Source: Flammula alnicola (taxonomy: Eukaryota; Basidiomycota; Agaricomycetes; Agaricales; Strophariaceae). From it: a stretch of DNA of 64,000 nt. Position numbers and translations under genes: made by a program. Below are positions 12,401 to 22,327 of the stretch, piece after piece. Numbering within the stretch: the stretch's first letter is position 1; each line of letters opens with the position of its first letter. The notes under the pieces are model-generated. The model was not told where the DNA came from. It was given only the letters and a program-made list of their open reading frames with translations, and made no database searches. The stretch covers positions 744,001 to 808,000 of the forward strand of contig JADNRV010000003.1 of assembly GCA_015499995.1 (NCBI GenBank), given 5' to 3'.

Positions 12401-12745
12401 CAGGCAAAAAAAGATGTCTGGCTCTATCGTTTTGTGCATTGGGATGAGATAAGACGTATTGTAGGAGGAAAAAAGTACCTGGGGATCTACTAGTGTAACC
12501 CAAAAATTCGATCCCCAAGTCGCGTCATCTCCATCTTGACTCGTTGGGCCTGCGAAATTAGGACGCGTCGGCGATCTCAAAGTTGATTGTCTTGAGGCGG
12601 GCTTGGAGGATTTTCCCCTATGCGAAGAAGTCGATGGTTGCCTAGAGATGGTCGGGTGCACTAATGTTGTTGCGGATGGAGGAGGTGTTTGAAGGGCAGA
12701 TTCGTGTGGCTTTGAAGGTATATTTGTGGTAACAGTCAGTGGCAT
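9475..12745 (-). CDS. WW-WW-MyTH4-RhoGAP protein (Vilse/ARHGAP39-like)
   Basis: It is a predicted GTPase-activating protein for Rho/Rac/Cdc42 with the ARHGAP39 domain order. Two WW domains lie at the N-terminus: one ends QVSWDPPVG, and the second is GEWWELSD..LPYYYQTKTGETKWERP. A Ser/Pro-rich disordered stretch follows. The MyTH4 domain contains RRRVPVAQLMTWQK, LVLNRALNKDAVKVFKVIQ and ERWLLSEGLKHGELRDEIYCQLMKQ. The RhoGAP domain has EGIFRVPG with the arginine finger, LWLRELCDPLVP and MTPANLALVMAPNLLR. It ends VASVPAPKKPRNRSQRPDQ at 9475. The ATG at 12745 opens MPLTVTTNIPSKPHES. Introns are short and clean. One frame change near 11006-11012, between YAKQYFS and THRTGFIF at the start of MyTH4, fits one lost base. 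Confidence 0.86.
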
Positions 12746-12938
12746 GAGGTGGATGTAATTTCAACGGGGTATCGCTTTGATAAAGGTATGGGTATAGTTC
12801 CGAGCAAGAAGTATGTAGGTCAGGTAGTTTGTTGATTCTGAAAGAACATAATGAAATGAAAAAGGGAGCTAAACCCTGAGCAGCAGGGTGGGCCGCATGT
12901 GGCGACTGATTAGATGGGACCATTTGATTAGATTCAAT

Positions 12939-13944
12939 TCAAATCCTCTGCTTAGCTGCATCTACAAACGACTTCAAGACATCCACGTCCCCATTCCCCT
13001 CCTCAATAGATCGTTCAACCCTTGCATAAATCTGGGACATTCCATGGTATATATCGCCCTCACCTCCTCCCACAAATCCTGCAATCTCCTCCATCTCTCC
13101 AACCCATCGATAAGCTTTCGGGATCATTGCAGGTACGGCTCGAGTGATCCGCTCAAGAAGTTCTGGTTGGGAGTCGCTGAGTTCCTGCAGCAGAGCCTCG
13201 CTTGTGGCGGGAGAGTTTGTATGGGCAGCTAAATGTCGAAGTTGATGGGACATCCAACATCATGAATCTTATATATGCAAAACATACCTAGAATGATTGT
13301 CGTAAAGAGTCCAGTTAACCCCTTTGAAATACCCTACAGAAATCAATGAGCCACACCTGGGCAGAATCATGTGGGATAAGACTGACAGCATATGACATTT
13401 TAAGAGCACTGGCATTGCCAATTCCCGACCCCTCGCCGCTCAAGAGCCTCACTTTGATGCCACTCCTTCCGATGACTTCTTCGAAGAGTTTCAAGCCTTT
13501 CTCGTCTCCAGGATTCGCAGACCCGTAGAAAGTCGGTACATAGTTTCCAGAAGGTGGACCTCCAATTATACAGCCATCCAGAAAAGCAATTGGGGACTCA
13601 GTGAAAAGTGCTGCAATACTCTTGATTGTGTCGACGTTAACGGCGTTGCAGTCCGCAAAAACTAGCGGATCTTTATCCGTTCGGTTGAGTGAATTATGTT
13701 CCCGCAAAAGACGCTGGGCGAAGGAAAGCGCGTCTCGGGGCGGAATGATGCTCAGCACGATATCTGCCTTCTGTACGATATCGCTCCAGGAGGCATCGAC
13801 CATTCCAGCCTTTTTAGCCCGTTCGCGTGTGGCGTCTGATCGGCCTTCTAAACTTGTGAGAACGACATTGCCTGCTTCCACGAGTTTATGGCCAACATTC
13901 GCGCCCATTGCACCAGGAGCGATAACTGCGATAATTTGCGGCAT
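12939..13944 (-). CDS. 6-phosphogluconate dehydrogenase-like oxidoreductase with DUF1932 domain
   Basis: Three exons (13387-13944, 13288-13333, 12939-13228) give an unbroken protein of 297 residues. The N-terminus MPQIIAVIAPGAMGANVGHK is a Rossmann NAD(P)-binding loop, followed by ADIVLSIIPPRDAL, FADCNAVN and FLDGCIIGGPP. These are typical of the beta-hydroxyacid dehydrogenase/6PGDH superfamily. After the first intron the sequence GISKGLTGLFTTIILAAH opens the DUF1932 helical domain, which ends DVLKSFVDAAKQRI. The substrate is unknown. Introns are 53 and 59 bases with GT-AG ends. This gene is clean although its neighbours are frameshifted. Confidence 0.87.
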
Positions 13945-14539
13945 TGTCGTATGCGTGAGAGTCAGAGTCGGGAAATCGACATCTATCGTCAAGAAATCAG
14001 GATATATAATTATAACATACCGTCGTGTGAAGACGTATGTCGGGCGCCCGACGGCGTAACAAATTTGAAACGACCTAACGCACATTTCTCATAACCGTGT
14101 CGCGGGCTGCGTACATCGCCTATTATACGTTCGAGATTGGTGCAGGAGCAAGGCTAAGTATTAGTACAACATCCAAAATAATGCATACATGAAAGTTACC
14201 ACAGCAACAAATTCTGCCCAAGGTGGCGAGCGCGTTTCATCGGAGATTCTTGAAATACGGCAGTTAGTAGAATAGAATCCCAACGACTGCGGCGGTTTAC
14301 TCAAACAGGGGACATCTTACAGTGAGATGGAGGGCAATGGTAAAAACTCTGGTCTCCTCATTTGTTTATCTTGCAATGAACAATATCGTAAATGCCATTG
14401 AAGGGAACGCGCGATCCCAGCAGATTCTCAAAGTACAGGATCAAATTAAAAATGTATTGGTCTAGTCACAGCAGGTGGACATTACCTATCATGCCCGGAA
14501 CATCATGTTCGAGCGAAGACAGCGCGGCCTGTCCGTGAA
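13945..14539. other. Intergenic, about 595 bases
   Basis: It lies between the start of the oxidoreductase gene and the 3' end of the UCH37 gene, both on the minus strand. It should hold the oxidoreductase promoter. I see no coding signal or repeat. Confidence 0.5.
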
Positions 14540-15745
14540 TCAGTCTTCATCCATATCCCCGCCACGCGCTTTTCTTTGTTCTATCCGTTCCTTCATCACT
14601 TTCTTTGCCGCTTCTTCAGCTGACGACAACTTGCCACCCTGGGCAAGTGCCAACAGAAGCGCCTGAACCAGGCCTACATGGTTGTGACGCCGTAAGCTAT
14701 TTTCAAACTGTACATTGCAAAAGATTGGGGACTCAGAGTGAATTGCGTGTACATCGGAAACAAAACACTTACGGCCCATCTCTCCCTTTTGGCATTTTCA
14801 CTGTGTATTCTAGATAGAATTTCGCTCGCCATGGAGGAGTTCCCGATAGATTGGTAATGCTCCAGTTCAGACTGGAGCGATGGCAAAGGATCATCACGCA
14901 GCGCGAGAAGGCTAAACTCAAGCTAAACGAGACAATGAGTTAGGGGTTCGTCCGATGGAATCTGCCCACATACCGCTCCAACGGGGTAAGTGTTTATACG
15001 TGCTTCAATTACTTCTCTGGGTAGAAGACTAGTTGAGAATTAGAAACAAATTGGGAGGCGTGACAGACCTAGCAGTTTTTAGCCAGCCTTCACCTGACTC
15101 TTCGAACCCCCGTGTCGGAGGGCATAAGGTTTCAATCCGTCGAGCTCGTACAGAGCTCCCATAACGGGAACATATACCACGAAATGGTACGCATCCTCCG
15201 TTTTCTTTGGAAGTCCAAGACCGTCCAGGGAAAACGCGCTTGGAGGAGAGAGAGATTGTGTTTCTCTCTGAGCCAATCTGAACTGGTTATTACCAAACCG
15301 CGCGTCTGCGGATCCATTCCTTGGGTAAATTGTAGGAGATCTGTGAGCTGAGGGCCACCGTGCAGCGAGGGTATATTTCCAAGAGCATTTAGGACGGCAA
15401 TGTTGCACAAGCGTTATTGACGACTTGATGCGCAAAAAATCCGGGAAAGTCAGGCTCATCGGTGCCTACGCGTTGTGTCGCGGTGTTATCAGACGAGGAG
15501 GTAGGAATCCACTTGAACAAAAATATTAGGGCGTGCAAAGGTTGTAAGGCAGCCAGTGAGTCTGGTTCAAGGGAATAGAGGTCATCAACAATGAGAGGAA
15601 GACCCAGAGACTTGAGGAGCTCGCTTTCGACCAACTCACGTCAATGATGCCGCAAAAGTTACCCAGAAACGATGACGACATACGTGAATACGCCCGGATC
15701 TGATTCGGTCAATTGCCAGCCACTGGTTTCATCGTCAACAGACAT
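14540..15745 (-). CDS. UCH2: UCH37/UCHL5-type ubiquitin C-terminal hydrolase (two frameshifts)
   Basis: It is a cysteine deubiquitinase of peptidase family C12, the proteasome-associated type. The start MSVDDETSGWQLTESDPGVF is diagnostic. VDDLYSLEPDSLAALQPLHA, ALIFLFKW and FFAHQVVNNACATL (active Cys) follow, then VLNALGN, RGLVITSSDWLREKHN, DAYHFVVYVPVMGALYELDG (active His), and a UCH37-like tail. The tail contains SLQSELEHYQ, NHVGLVQALLLALA and an acidic end, which in the family binds Rpn13. Two one-base losses are inferred: after ACATL near 15395-15402, directly behind the catalytic Cys, and near 15252-15260 after REKHN. It diverges from MED31 with 216 bases between. Confidence 0.9.
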
Positions 15746-15961
15746 TTTGGGAATAAATATAACGAGCGTTCGACTATTGCGCTAATAGTAAAGGAGACCC
15801 TTGGAAGTTGAGGATGGTTCAAAAAATTATTGGCGACGCGTCGTCGTGTCGTGCCTTATTTGACAAGGGTAGCCCATCAATAAACAAGTCATAATAAGGT
15901 ACTTCCGCCAAAATGATTGACTTGGGCGTTTGCGTCCCTCAACTTCAACCTACAGCCGGCG
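15746..15961. promoter_or_regulatory. Divergent spacer UCH37/MED31
   Basis: A gap of 216 bases separates two start codons that face away from each other. It is a likely bidirectional promoter by position only; I recognise no motif. Confidence 0.45.
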
Positions 15962-16370
15962 ATGGACACTGACGGCGTGAATAATGCGTCTACACCTATC
16001 TCATCAGATCCGAAAGCCGCAAATCGTGCAAGATTCGAGCTCGAACTCGAATTTGTGCAGGCTCTCGCGAATCCGTTCTACCTGCACTCTCTGGCTCAAC
16101 AAAACATTCTGGAACAGCCTGCCTTTATCAATTTCCTGCAGTATCTCCTGTACTTCAAGGAGAAGGATTATGCCCGGTTCATACAGTATGCGCGCGTGTT
16201 GCCCGTTTATGTTGCCGTCTAGCCTGACTCGGATATCTCGAAGTTATCCTCACGCGCTCCACCATCTTGAGTTGCTGCAACATGCCCAATTCCGATCTCA
16301 GATGAAGAAAGACGAATTTCTCAGAGAGTATCTACATCAAAAACAATTTGATCACTGGCGAACTTGGTGA
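15962..16370 (+). CDS. MED31: Mediator complex subunit 31 (Soh1)
   Basis: It is a subunit of the Mediator middle module in the nucleus, linking activators to RNA polymerase II. Two exons (15962-16185 and 16244-16370) give 116 residues, the usual size. Conserved text is ARFELELEFVQALANPFYLH, LEQPAFINFLQYLLYFKEKD and YARFI, then after the intron YPHALHHLELLQHAQFR and FLREYLHQKQFDHW. The donor is CA/GTATGC inside the codon before YPHAL and the acceptor is GAAG/TTATCC. No frame error is seen. Confidence 0.93.
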
Positions 16371-17274
16371 GATCTCTCGTATTATTCCGCGGTCCATGGT
16401 TTCTCTTCTCACATCTACGCTTCAAAAGGCGGGAATCATCTGCCGTTAACTCTAGCCCTGACGCTCTGGTCCCAGAAGAGGCCGAATCGGATAACACCAA
16501 GCCGCCGTTGTAATGGCTGTTTCCGATGTCCGTGGACACGAGATTTGTATCCACCTCCATGTCGAGAATTGGCCCTATAAAAGGTCAATGCGTGTGATCT
16601 TGACAGTAGTACACACGGTGCAACCAACGGTGGTGTAGACGCGCGTACGAAAAAGCTGATGGGCAGCTCTCCGTTCCTGAATCCTGACGACCTGATCATT
16701 GAGGCGGAACTCCAAGTGGGTCATGCTTCAGGTCAATATTAACCTATAACAAGTATTATTTGTCACTTACCTACGTATTCCACTATCCAGGAAATGTTGG
16801 TCGTCATCTACTTGACTGCCTGGAAATACCATGAGATAAAACAGACGGCGGTTGTTTCACTTTATCTGACTAGAGTGGAAAAAATATCTGTCAAGATGAT
16901 TGACTACAGTTCGGCATTCAGTTCTCCATATCTATCTTCGCTCTCGACGGTAAAGGTTCTTTTGTCACAAACATGATCCATGGAATGCCGCTGGAAGACA
17001 TGGTGGCTTATCATATTGTACGTTTACTCTTGCCGGTGTGAGGTTTTTCTTGTTCTTTTGCCATCTTGACGCCCCTTTAGAAATGGGAAAAACAATTCAT
17101 CAGAAATATCAAATTGAGAGTCCCAAGCCTTGATATTATTTACTTGATAGCGATCTGTTAGTTACTGTGTCCAGGTTTATGTTAAAAAGAAAGCATTCAT
17201 AGTCATCTGTTCCGTTGGCTCTTTTTCAACAATCTGGATTGCAATGGTAGTAATTTTGGCTGGGATGGTAATGG
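16371..17274. other. Gene-poor stretch with an orphan coding-like fragment
   Basis: No complete gene is recognised. On the + strand a reading frame near 16655-16735 gives SPFLNPDDLIIEAELQVGHA. Near 16910-17020 another gives FALDGKGSFVTNMIHGMPLE followed by DMVAYHI. Both look like real protein rather than chance sequence, but I cannot name a family or join them. On the minus strand 16380-16560 is open without a known motif. This may be a decayed gene next to the MITE-like element. Confidence 0.35.
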
Positions 17275-17277
17275 TGA

Positions 17278-17433
17278 CACGGCGGACATTCAACTGTCAA
17301 GTCGGCCGACCGGTTGTCCTGTTAAGTCATACAGAGGTAATCGGCAAGTCATAACCTGTCATGACACAGGTTGACTTGCCGGTCACAGTGGCCGATGTCA
17401 CGCTCTTTCTTTTTTTAATGTTCTCGCCTCATA
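17278..17433 (+). repeat. Left terminal inverted repeat of the MITE-like element
   Basis: It pairs with 17562-17719. Inside it lies a smaller inverted pair, GGCAAGTC at 17343 and GACTTGCC at 17373, around an imperfect palindrome AACCTGT..ACAGGTT. Such subterminal repeats are often transposase binding sites. Confidence 0.9.
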
Positions 17434-17561
17434 TTCTGCGTATTTAATAGTACTCATGTGTCGTGTTTATTCGAATTCATTCCCTCACTATCAATCTACG
17501 TATTGTCTTCGCCACTATTTGAATTCGCTTTAATCTAACGTTAGCAACTAACAAACATAAG

Positions 17562-17719
17562 TATGAGGCGAGAACATTTTAAAAAAAGAAAGAGCGTGAC
17601 ATCGGCCACTGTGACCGGCAAGTCAACCTGTGTCATGACAGGTTATGACTTGCCGGTAACCTCTGTATGACTTAACAGGACAACCGGTCGGCCGACTTGA
17701 CAGTTGAATGTCCGCCGTG
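17562..17719 (-). repeat. Right terminal inverted repeat of the MITE-like element
   Basis: It is the reverse complement of 17278-17433 with only a few differences. It ends CCGCCGTG followed by the TGA duplication. Confidence 0.9.
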
Positions 17720-18018
17720 TGATTTCTTAAGTGGTTGACCTGAACCGGCATAATCCGGCCCGCGGACAATAGATGAGAATCTCCAAAGAAACTCCAGGGT
17801 GTGCAACATATGCGGCATGGCAAAAAATCTGAGGACGCAGGAACCCTCATCGACTGTGTCTTGCGGTGGTCTCAACTGTTGGGAGGGAATGGAATTGTAG
17901 TCGACCGAATGCGTCGCCAGTTGAGAATTGGCTGCGAACGTTCGGGTTGTGCAAGTACTCTCCCACGTGTCTTCCTTTCCTTCTCTACTACACGCTCATT
18001 CAACACTCTCCATGGATC

Positions 18019-19865
18019 ATGGAACGAACAGATCATGCAGCCGACTCTGAATCGTATTCGTTAGACGAACATCTAATACATAGAACGAGGAGGTCGTATG
18101 AGGACGATGCAGTGCCTAATACTGCTACACGGCAAGGCATGCACTTGGCCTCCATAGCTGAGAAGAAGCGCTTATGGTGGAGGAATGCTCTCATAAACAC
18201 ATTATTTATTGCGTCATGGTGCGTATTCGCCCTGCATTTTTTCGCGGTGTTCTTACGCGTTTTCTGTTCCGACGCAGGTTTCTCTTTGCAACTCTGCTAT
18301 CTGTATACAACAAATGGATGTTCTCGCCCCAGCATCTTGGATTCCCTGCCCCCTCTTCGTCACTACTATACATATGATTATCCAATTTTGCCTTGCGGCG
18401 ATAATGCGTGCTGTCTGGCCCAAAACCTTTAAGCCTCAGCACAACCCCTCACGAAAAGACTACGTGTACGTTTGCTCATCCCGTTGACAAGAGTTATATC
18501 ATGTTCACCTCGTATTCGTATTGCTGCACTCCTGAAGGCACAAGGCAGTTCCAACTGCGATCGCGACCAGTCTCGATATTGGTCTCTCAAACCTATCCCT
18601 AAAGACGATCACTTTGTCATTTTACAGTATGTTTATTCTCGTCTCCTAACTTGAACCTTGAACTTTGGTTTATCACATTCTTTTCAGCGATGTGCAAATC
18701 GTCCTCTCTGATATTTGTACTGCTCTTCGCGTTCCTCTTCCGTCTAGAAGCTTTCTCGTGGCGCCTCGTTGGGGTTATATTCCTAATTTTCTCCGGTGTT
18801 GTCTTGATGGTAGCAACGGAGGCACATTTTATCCTCGAAGGCCTCATTCTTGTCCTCAGCGCTAGCGCACTGGGCGGTCTCCGATGGAGTTTAACTCAGG
18901 TCCTCCTCAAAAGTAAGAAAATGGGGTTCGACAACCCAGCAGCGACAATATACTGGCTTGCCCCTACCATGGGTGTCACACTTGCCATCGTGAGCGCTGC
19001 GTTAGAGGGCTGGCCGTCAATCTTCCGCAGTAAATTCTTCGAGGGCGTGTGGCGAACGTTTGAAACGCTATTCTTCCTGACGTCTCCTGGCGTTATAGCA
19101 TTCTGCATGGTTCTGAGTGAATTCTAGTGCGTACATTTTTGTCCAGATCCTGGTTGAGCGGCATTGATTCCTCCCATTGTCAGCATCATCCAGCGCGCAG
19201 GGGTCGTGCCGATGTCTATTGCTGGAATTGCCAAGGAAGTATCTACGATCATAATCTCGTCGTGGTTCTTCGGAGACCACCTTACTCTGCTTAATGGCGT
19301 CGGTGTGGCGATTACTGTCTGTGGTGCGTTGTTCAAGAATATCTTTCGGTGTTTGTGTTCTTTCGATTAATCCGGTTTCAGGAATTGGCTTGTTTACGCA
19401 CCATAAATATCGTAAATCTATGGAATCTACGGTTCCCCTGGACGCACATGGCAACCCAATTTTGGAAGACGAGGACGACAGCGACGATATGTTTACACCG
19501 ATCGACAATACAGGGCACAGGAGTGCGCAGGTCGAGGAAACTATCCGATTAACGTCGACTCGTGATGAGGACCTGGATGTCAGCCTAGATGAGGTACGTT
19601 TATTAACATCTTCAGTTATTTCGGGTTTCAGGGACATTGTGTGTCCCGAAGAAGGTTAACTGTGCATACTTCACAGGAGAACGGCGCGAATGTGCTATAT
19701 ACAACTCGACAGGATGAGCATAATAATGATGACCGACACCGGCCGGATTCTGCTGAGTTCCAGTGGGAATCCGGGTACAACGGGGAGGCAGGACATGACC
19801 GAAGTAATTTACAGGCAGCGAACGGCATAGACACGCCGAACGTGCAAAAAGTGTGGAATGGATAG
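18019..19865 (+). CDS. Triose-phosphate-type (SLC35C2-like) nucleotide-sugar transporter family protein
   Basis: It is a ten-helix drug/metabolite-superfamily transporter of the Golgi/ER membrane. Exons are 18019-18218, 18278-18465, 18538-18626, 18688-19126, 19184-19323, 19382-19593 and 19677-19865. Conserved text includes FATLLSVYNKWMFSP, VPTAIATSLDIGLSNLSLK, TITLSFYTMCKSSSLIFVL, LGGLRWSLTQVLL, YIIQRAGVVPMSIAGIAKE and FFGDHLTLLNGVG. The KTITLSFYTMCKSS block is the hallmark of the SLC35C2/Ymd8 branch. The start MERTDHAADSE is hydrophilic and the C-terminal tail is long and acidic. One frame change at the run CCCCC (18349-18353, FPAP/LFVTTIHM) needs one more C. The substrate is unknown. Confidence 0.85.
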
Positions 19866-20639
19866 TATATATGTTGTTTATAGTGGGTTGGTGCAGTGGG
19901 TCACGATTGATAAAAACAGGCTTGTGACTGACTATATTGTACGACCTCTGGAACTGAGGAGCACTGATGCATCGATTGGTATTGTTCAGCGGGCCGACTT
20001 GACTCCACTTGAGGACGCATGTGAATCTGCAAGATGTGTTTGTATATCTCTTCATGGGCGACAGTAGGATACGAGGGTGACGACCTGCTGCAGACATAAA
20101 ATCCATCAATCTTGCCAAAATCTGACGGAGAGGAAAGAGACACATCCACGAATTGGGTCCGTGATAGGCACAGACTGTTGTGTTTACCAGAGTGCAGACC
20201 GTTCTAGGCGGAGTCAAGGCATGCAGCCGATGAAGCAGATTCGCAGCATTGTTGCTAGCGAAATATCCGCGGGTGGGATAGGACGCGATTTAGCGCGTGA
20301 CAACTGAGGCGCGCAAGAGGATCCACAAGTTGCTTAGTCAGCAGATTGCAGGGTAAAGAACATCCTGGCAACTGAAAAGAACTATTTTTTTTTGATGGGT
20401 GAATTGTTCCGGTTGGTGAGTGTTTCAGGATATTGAAGAGACGTAAGAAATGAGGAGGAGTGGGCAGCCAAGAGCGGGCTGTGTGTGAGAAGATTTCTAA
20501 TGTTGGATACCTTTTCCGTGTCCAGATCAGATCGGAGTCGCGACAAACTAAGGACCATGCCAACAGTGCAGATGCGCTCTCCTCATTTAAACGCTCTTTC
20601 CATCTCTTGTTCCTTTTGTCCACGCCGACTGCCTCTCAC
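19866..20639. other. Intergenic, about 775 bases
   Basis: It holds the 3' flank of the transporter and the promoter of the Zn2Cys6 gene. Long open frames on either strand lack any known motif. A T-rich run is near 20383. No gene is seen. Confidence 0.5.
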
Positions 20640-22327
20640 ATGGAAGACTCCTTTCAGTTCATTATAGAATCTCCTCAGCACAGTCAGGGACACAAGAAAC
20701 GTCCTCGTCTCGTCACTTCCTGTGATAATTGGTAGGCCCTCTCTTGCTCGCTTTTCCTCTCGGCCGCCGCTCACAATCCCCTCAGCCGTCTGAAAAAGAT
20801 AAAATGTCTCCAGCCTTCCCCAGAGGCAAAATGTGAGGCCTGCAAAGCCGCAAAGATCCCATGTCGGTTCCGTGATAGAGAGCGCTACTTCGCAGAACGT
20901 AGTCGAGCAATTGCAGGTCCCAACTCGGGCGTGTACGCCACTGAGCTCAGGTGCGTCACTTTTCTTCTATGCTCCCCCTTTCTTCTCACTTTCATCTATC
21001 AAGGTCTGAACCAAATCCATCTCTCGATGCGTTCTCCGTAGCCTCTGGTTCTTCCAGCCCCTCCATCTCCTCCCATTCCGGGCCTAGATCCAACTCTCAC
21101 TCGCCTAAAGCCAGTGGTATGGTCTCGGCAGAGATTGAGAACCCAGCCAGATACTACCCCCCAGATTCTCGTCATCAAATGGGCGGTTCTCATACGTACG
21201 TTCCCTCTCTTCCTCTTTGATCCTCGCCACTAATATCTTTCCGCAGTCAATCTTCATCTATTTCATCTTTCGATTCTCTAAGAAGTAACAACGGAATACC
21301 GTATAATTATGTCGGCCCTGCTCAGCCACAGCTACTGCACTATCCTACTAATTCACGCCCTAATTCGTACCACCCGCCTGATATACGCTCTATGCAACTA
21401 TTCGACCCTGAAAACCCACAGCGGCCGCATCCCAGCCTAATGACACACTTTATCCAGGTGTTCTTTGAAAGATACGGCGCAGACTTCAATTTCTTATCTT
21501 ACCAGGACACGCTTGCAGATTTTTGGGACCAAAGGCTATCCCTGGTGGTAGCCAACTGTATAGCTGCCATGGCAGTAAAGTGCGTTATCCTTTATCTTTC
21601 TTGGTCTAGGTCGCTGATGAAATATTAGGCACTCTAATCTTACGGATATGTCTATACGTGACCTTCATAATGTTGCTGAGAACTTTATAGATGTTGCAAA
21701 GGTAACCGCTTCTCTATTCTTATTATTTGAACGAGTTCTTACATCTGCGCAGCACGTCCTGACCGGCGTCGCTCATATACCTTCCTTGGAGACGCTACAT
21801 GGTATCATGCTTCTTTGTTGGTTCGAACATAGTCATCATAGGTTGCCTGGTGAGCATGATCAATAAATATGTCCGTAGGTCGTGGCGACTTATTCTTGGT
21901 GATAGGTTTCCGCACGTATTATGGGATGGCGGTCAAAATGTCGCAAGATCTGGGGCTGCAAGATCCACATAATTTAGATCTGTACCCAAGCGAATATGAG
22001 CGTACTCGCAGGCGGACAACGTGGGCTGGTATGGTCCAACTGCATATGACAGCAACCTCATGTACGCACTCATCCCATTGTCATCGCGCTTGCACTCACA
22101 TTCTTTTTTTACAGTTCGGTCATAGATAATTATCTTCTCCCTCTGCATGGACCATGGAATATCTTCGCTTTTACTCTTTATTTCCCAAGCATTATAACTA
22201 TCCTAATTCCCGCATACATAATATCATATTGGCATCGGTATTGTCCTTGGCGGTTCTGGTAATCGCCCAAGGCCTCCGAGAGTCCCCCAGTAGCTGTATT
22301 AATGAAAGCATCTCGGAGGACTATTAG
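20640..22327 (+). CDS. Zn2Cys6 fungal transcription factor, 3' end doubtful
   Basis: It is a DNA-binding regulator with an N-terminal Zn2Cys6 cluster split by an intron at 20732-20785. After KKRPRLVTSCDN comes CRLKKIKCLQ, then CEACKAAKIPCRF, which supplies all six cysteines. A Ser-rich linker follows. The fungal-type domain begins MTHFIQVFFERYGADFNFLS and includes LVVANCIAAMAV, LETLHGIMLLCWFEHSH, FRTYYGMAVKMSQDLGL and YERTRRRTTWAGMVQLH. Beyond 22065 the text (IDNYLLPLHGPWNIFAF, ILASVLSLAVLVIAQGLRE) continues in another frame and stops at 22327. That is well short of the usual length of the domain. It is either truncated or has a further exon I could not find. The target genes are unknown. Confidence 0.8.

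Larger units (their letters stand above)
17278..17719. mobile_element. MITE-like non-autonomous DNA transposon, 442 bp, TGA target duplication
   Basis: Two arms of about 157 bases are inverted copies of each other around a loop of about 128 bases. The outer ends are CACGGCGGAC and its complement. Both sides carry TGA (17275-17277 and 17720-17722), a likely 3-base target duplication. The arms differ only by a few bases (two in GAGGTAATCGG against GAGGTTACCGG) and a 2-base length change in a T/A run, so the insertion looks young. There is no coding capacity. Ends beginning CAC with a 3-base duplication recall CACTA-type elements, but the terminus is CACGG and not CACTA, so the superfamily is open. 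Confidence 0.9.

Noticed and set aside
17278..17719. Firm assignment of the inverted-repeat element to the CACTA superfamily
   Set aside because: The 3-base duplication and CAC start are suggestive, but the terminus is CACGG and no transposase is present, so I left the superfamily open.
300..18355. Programmed ribosomal frameshifting as the reason for the frame changes
   Set aside because: The sites share no slippery sequence or pattern, occur in unrelated genes and all need one added base. Sequence error explains them more simply.
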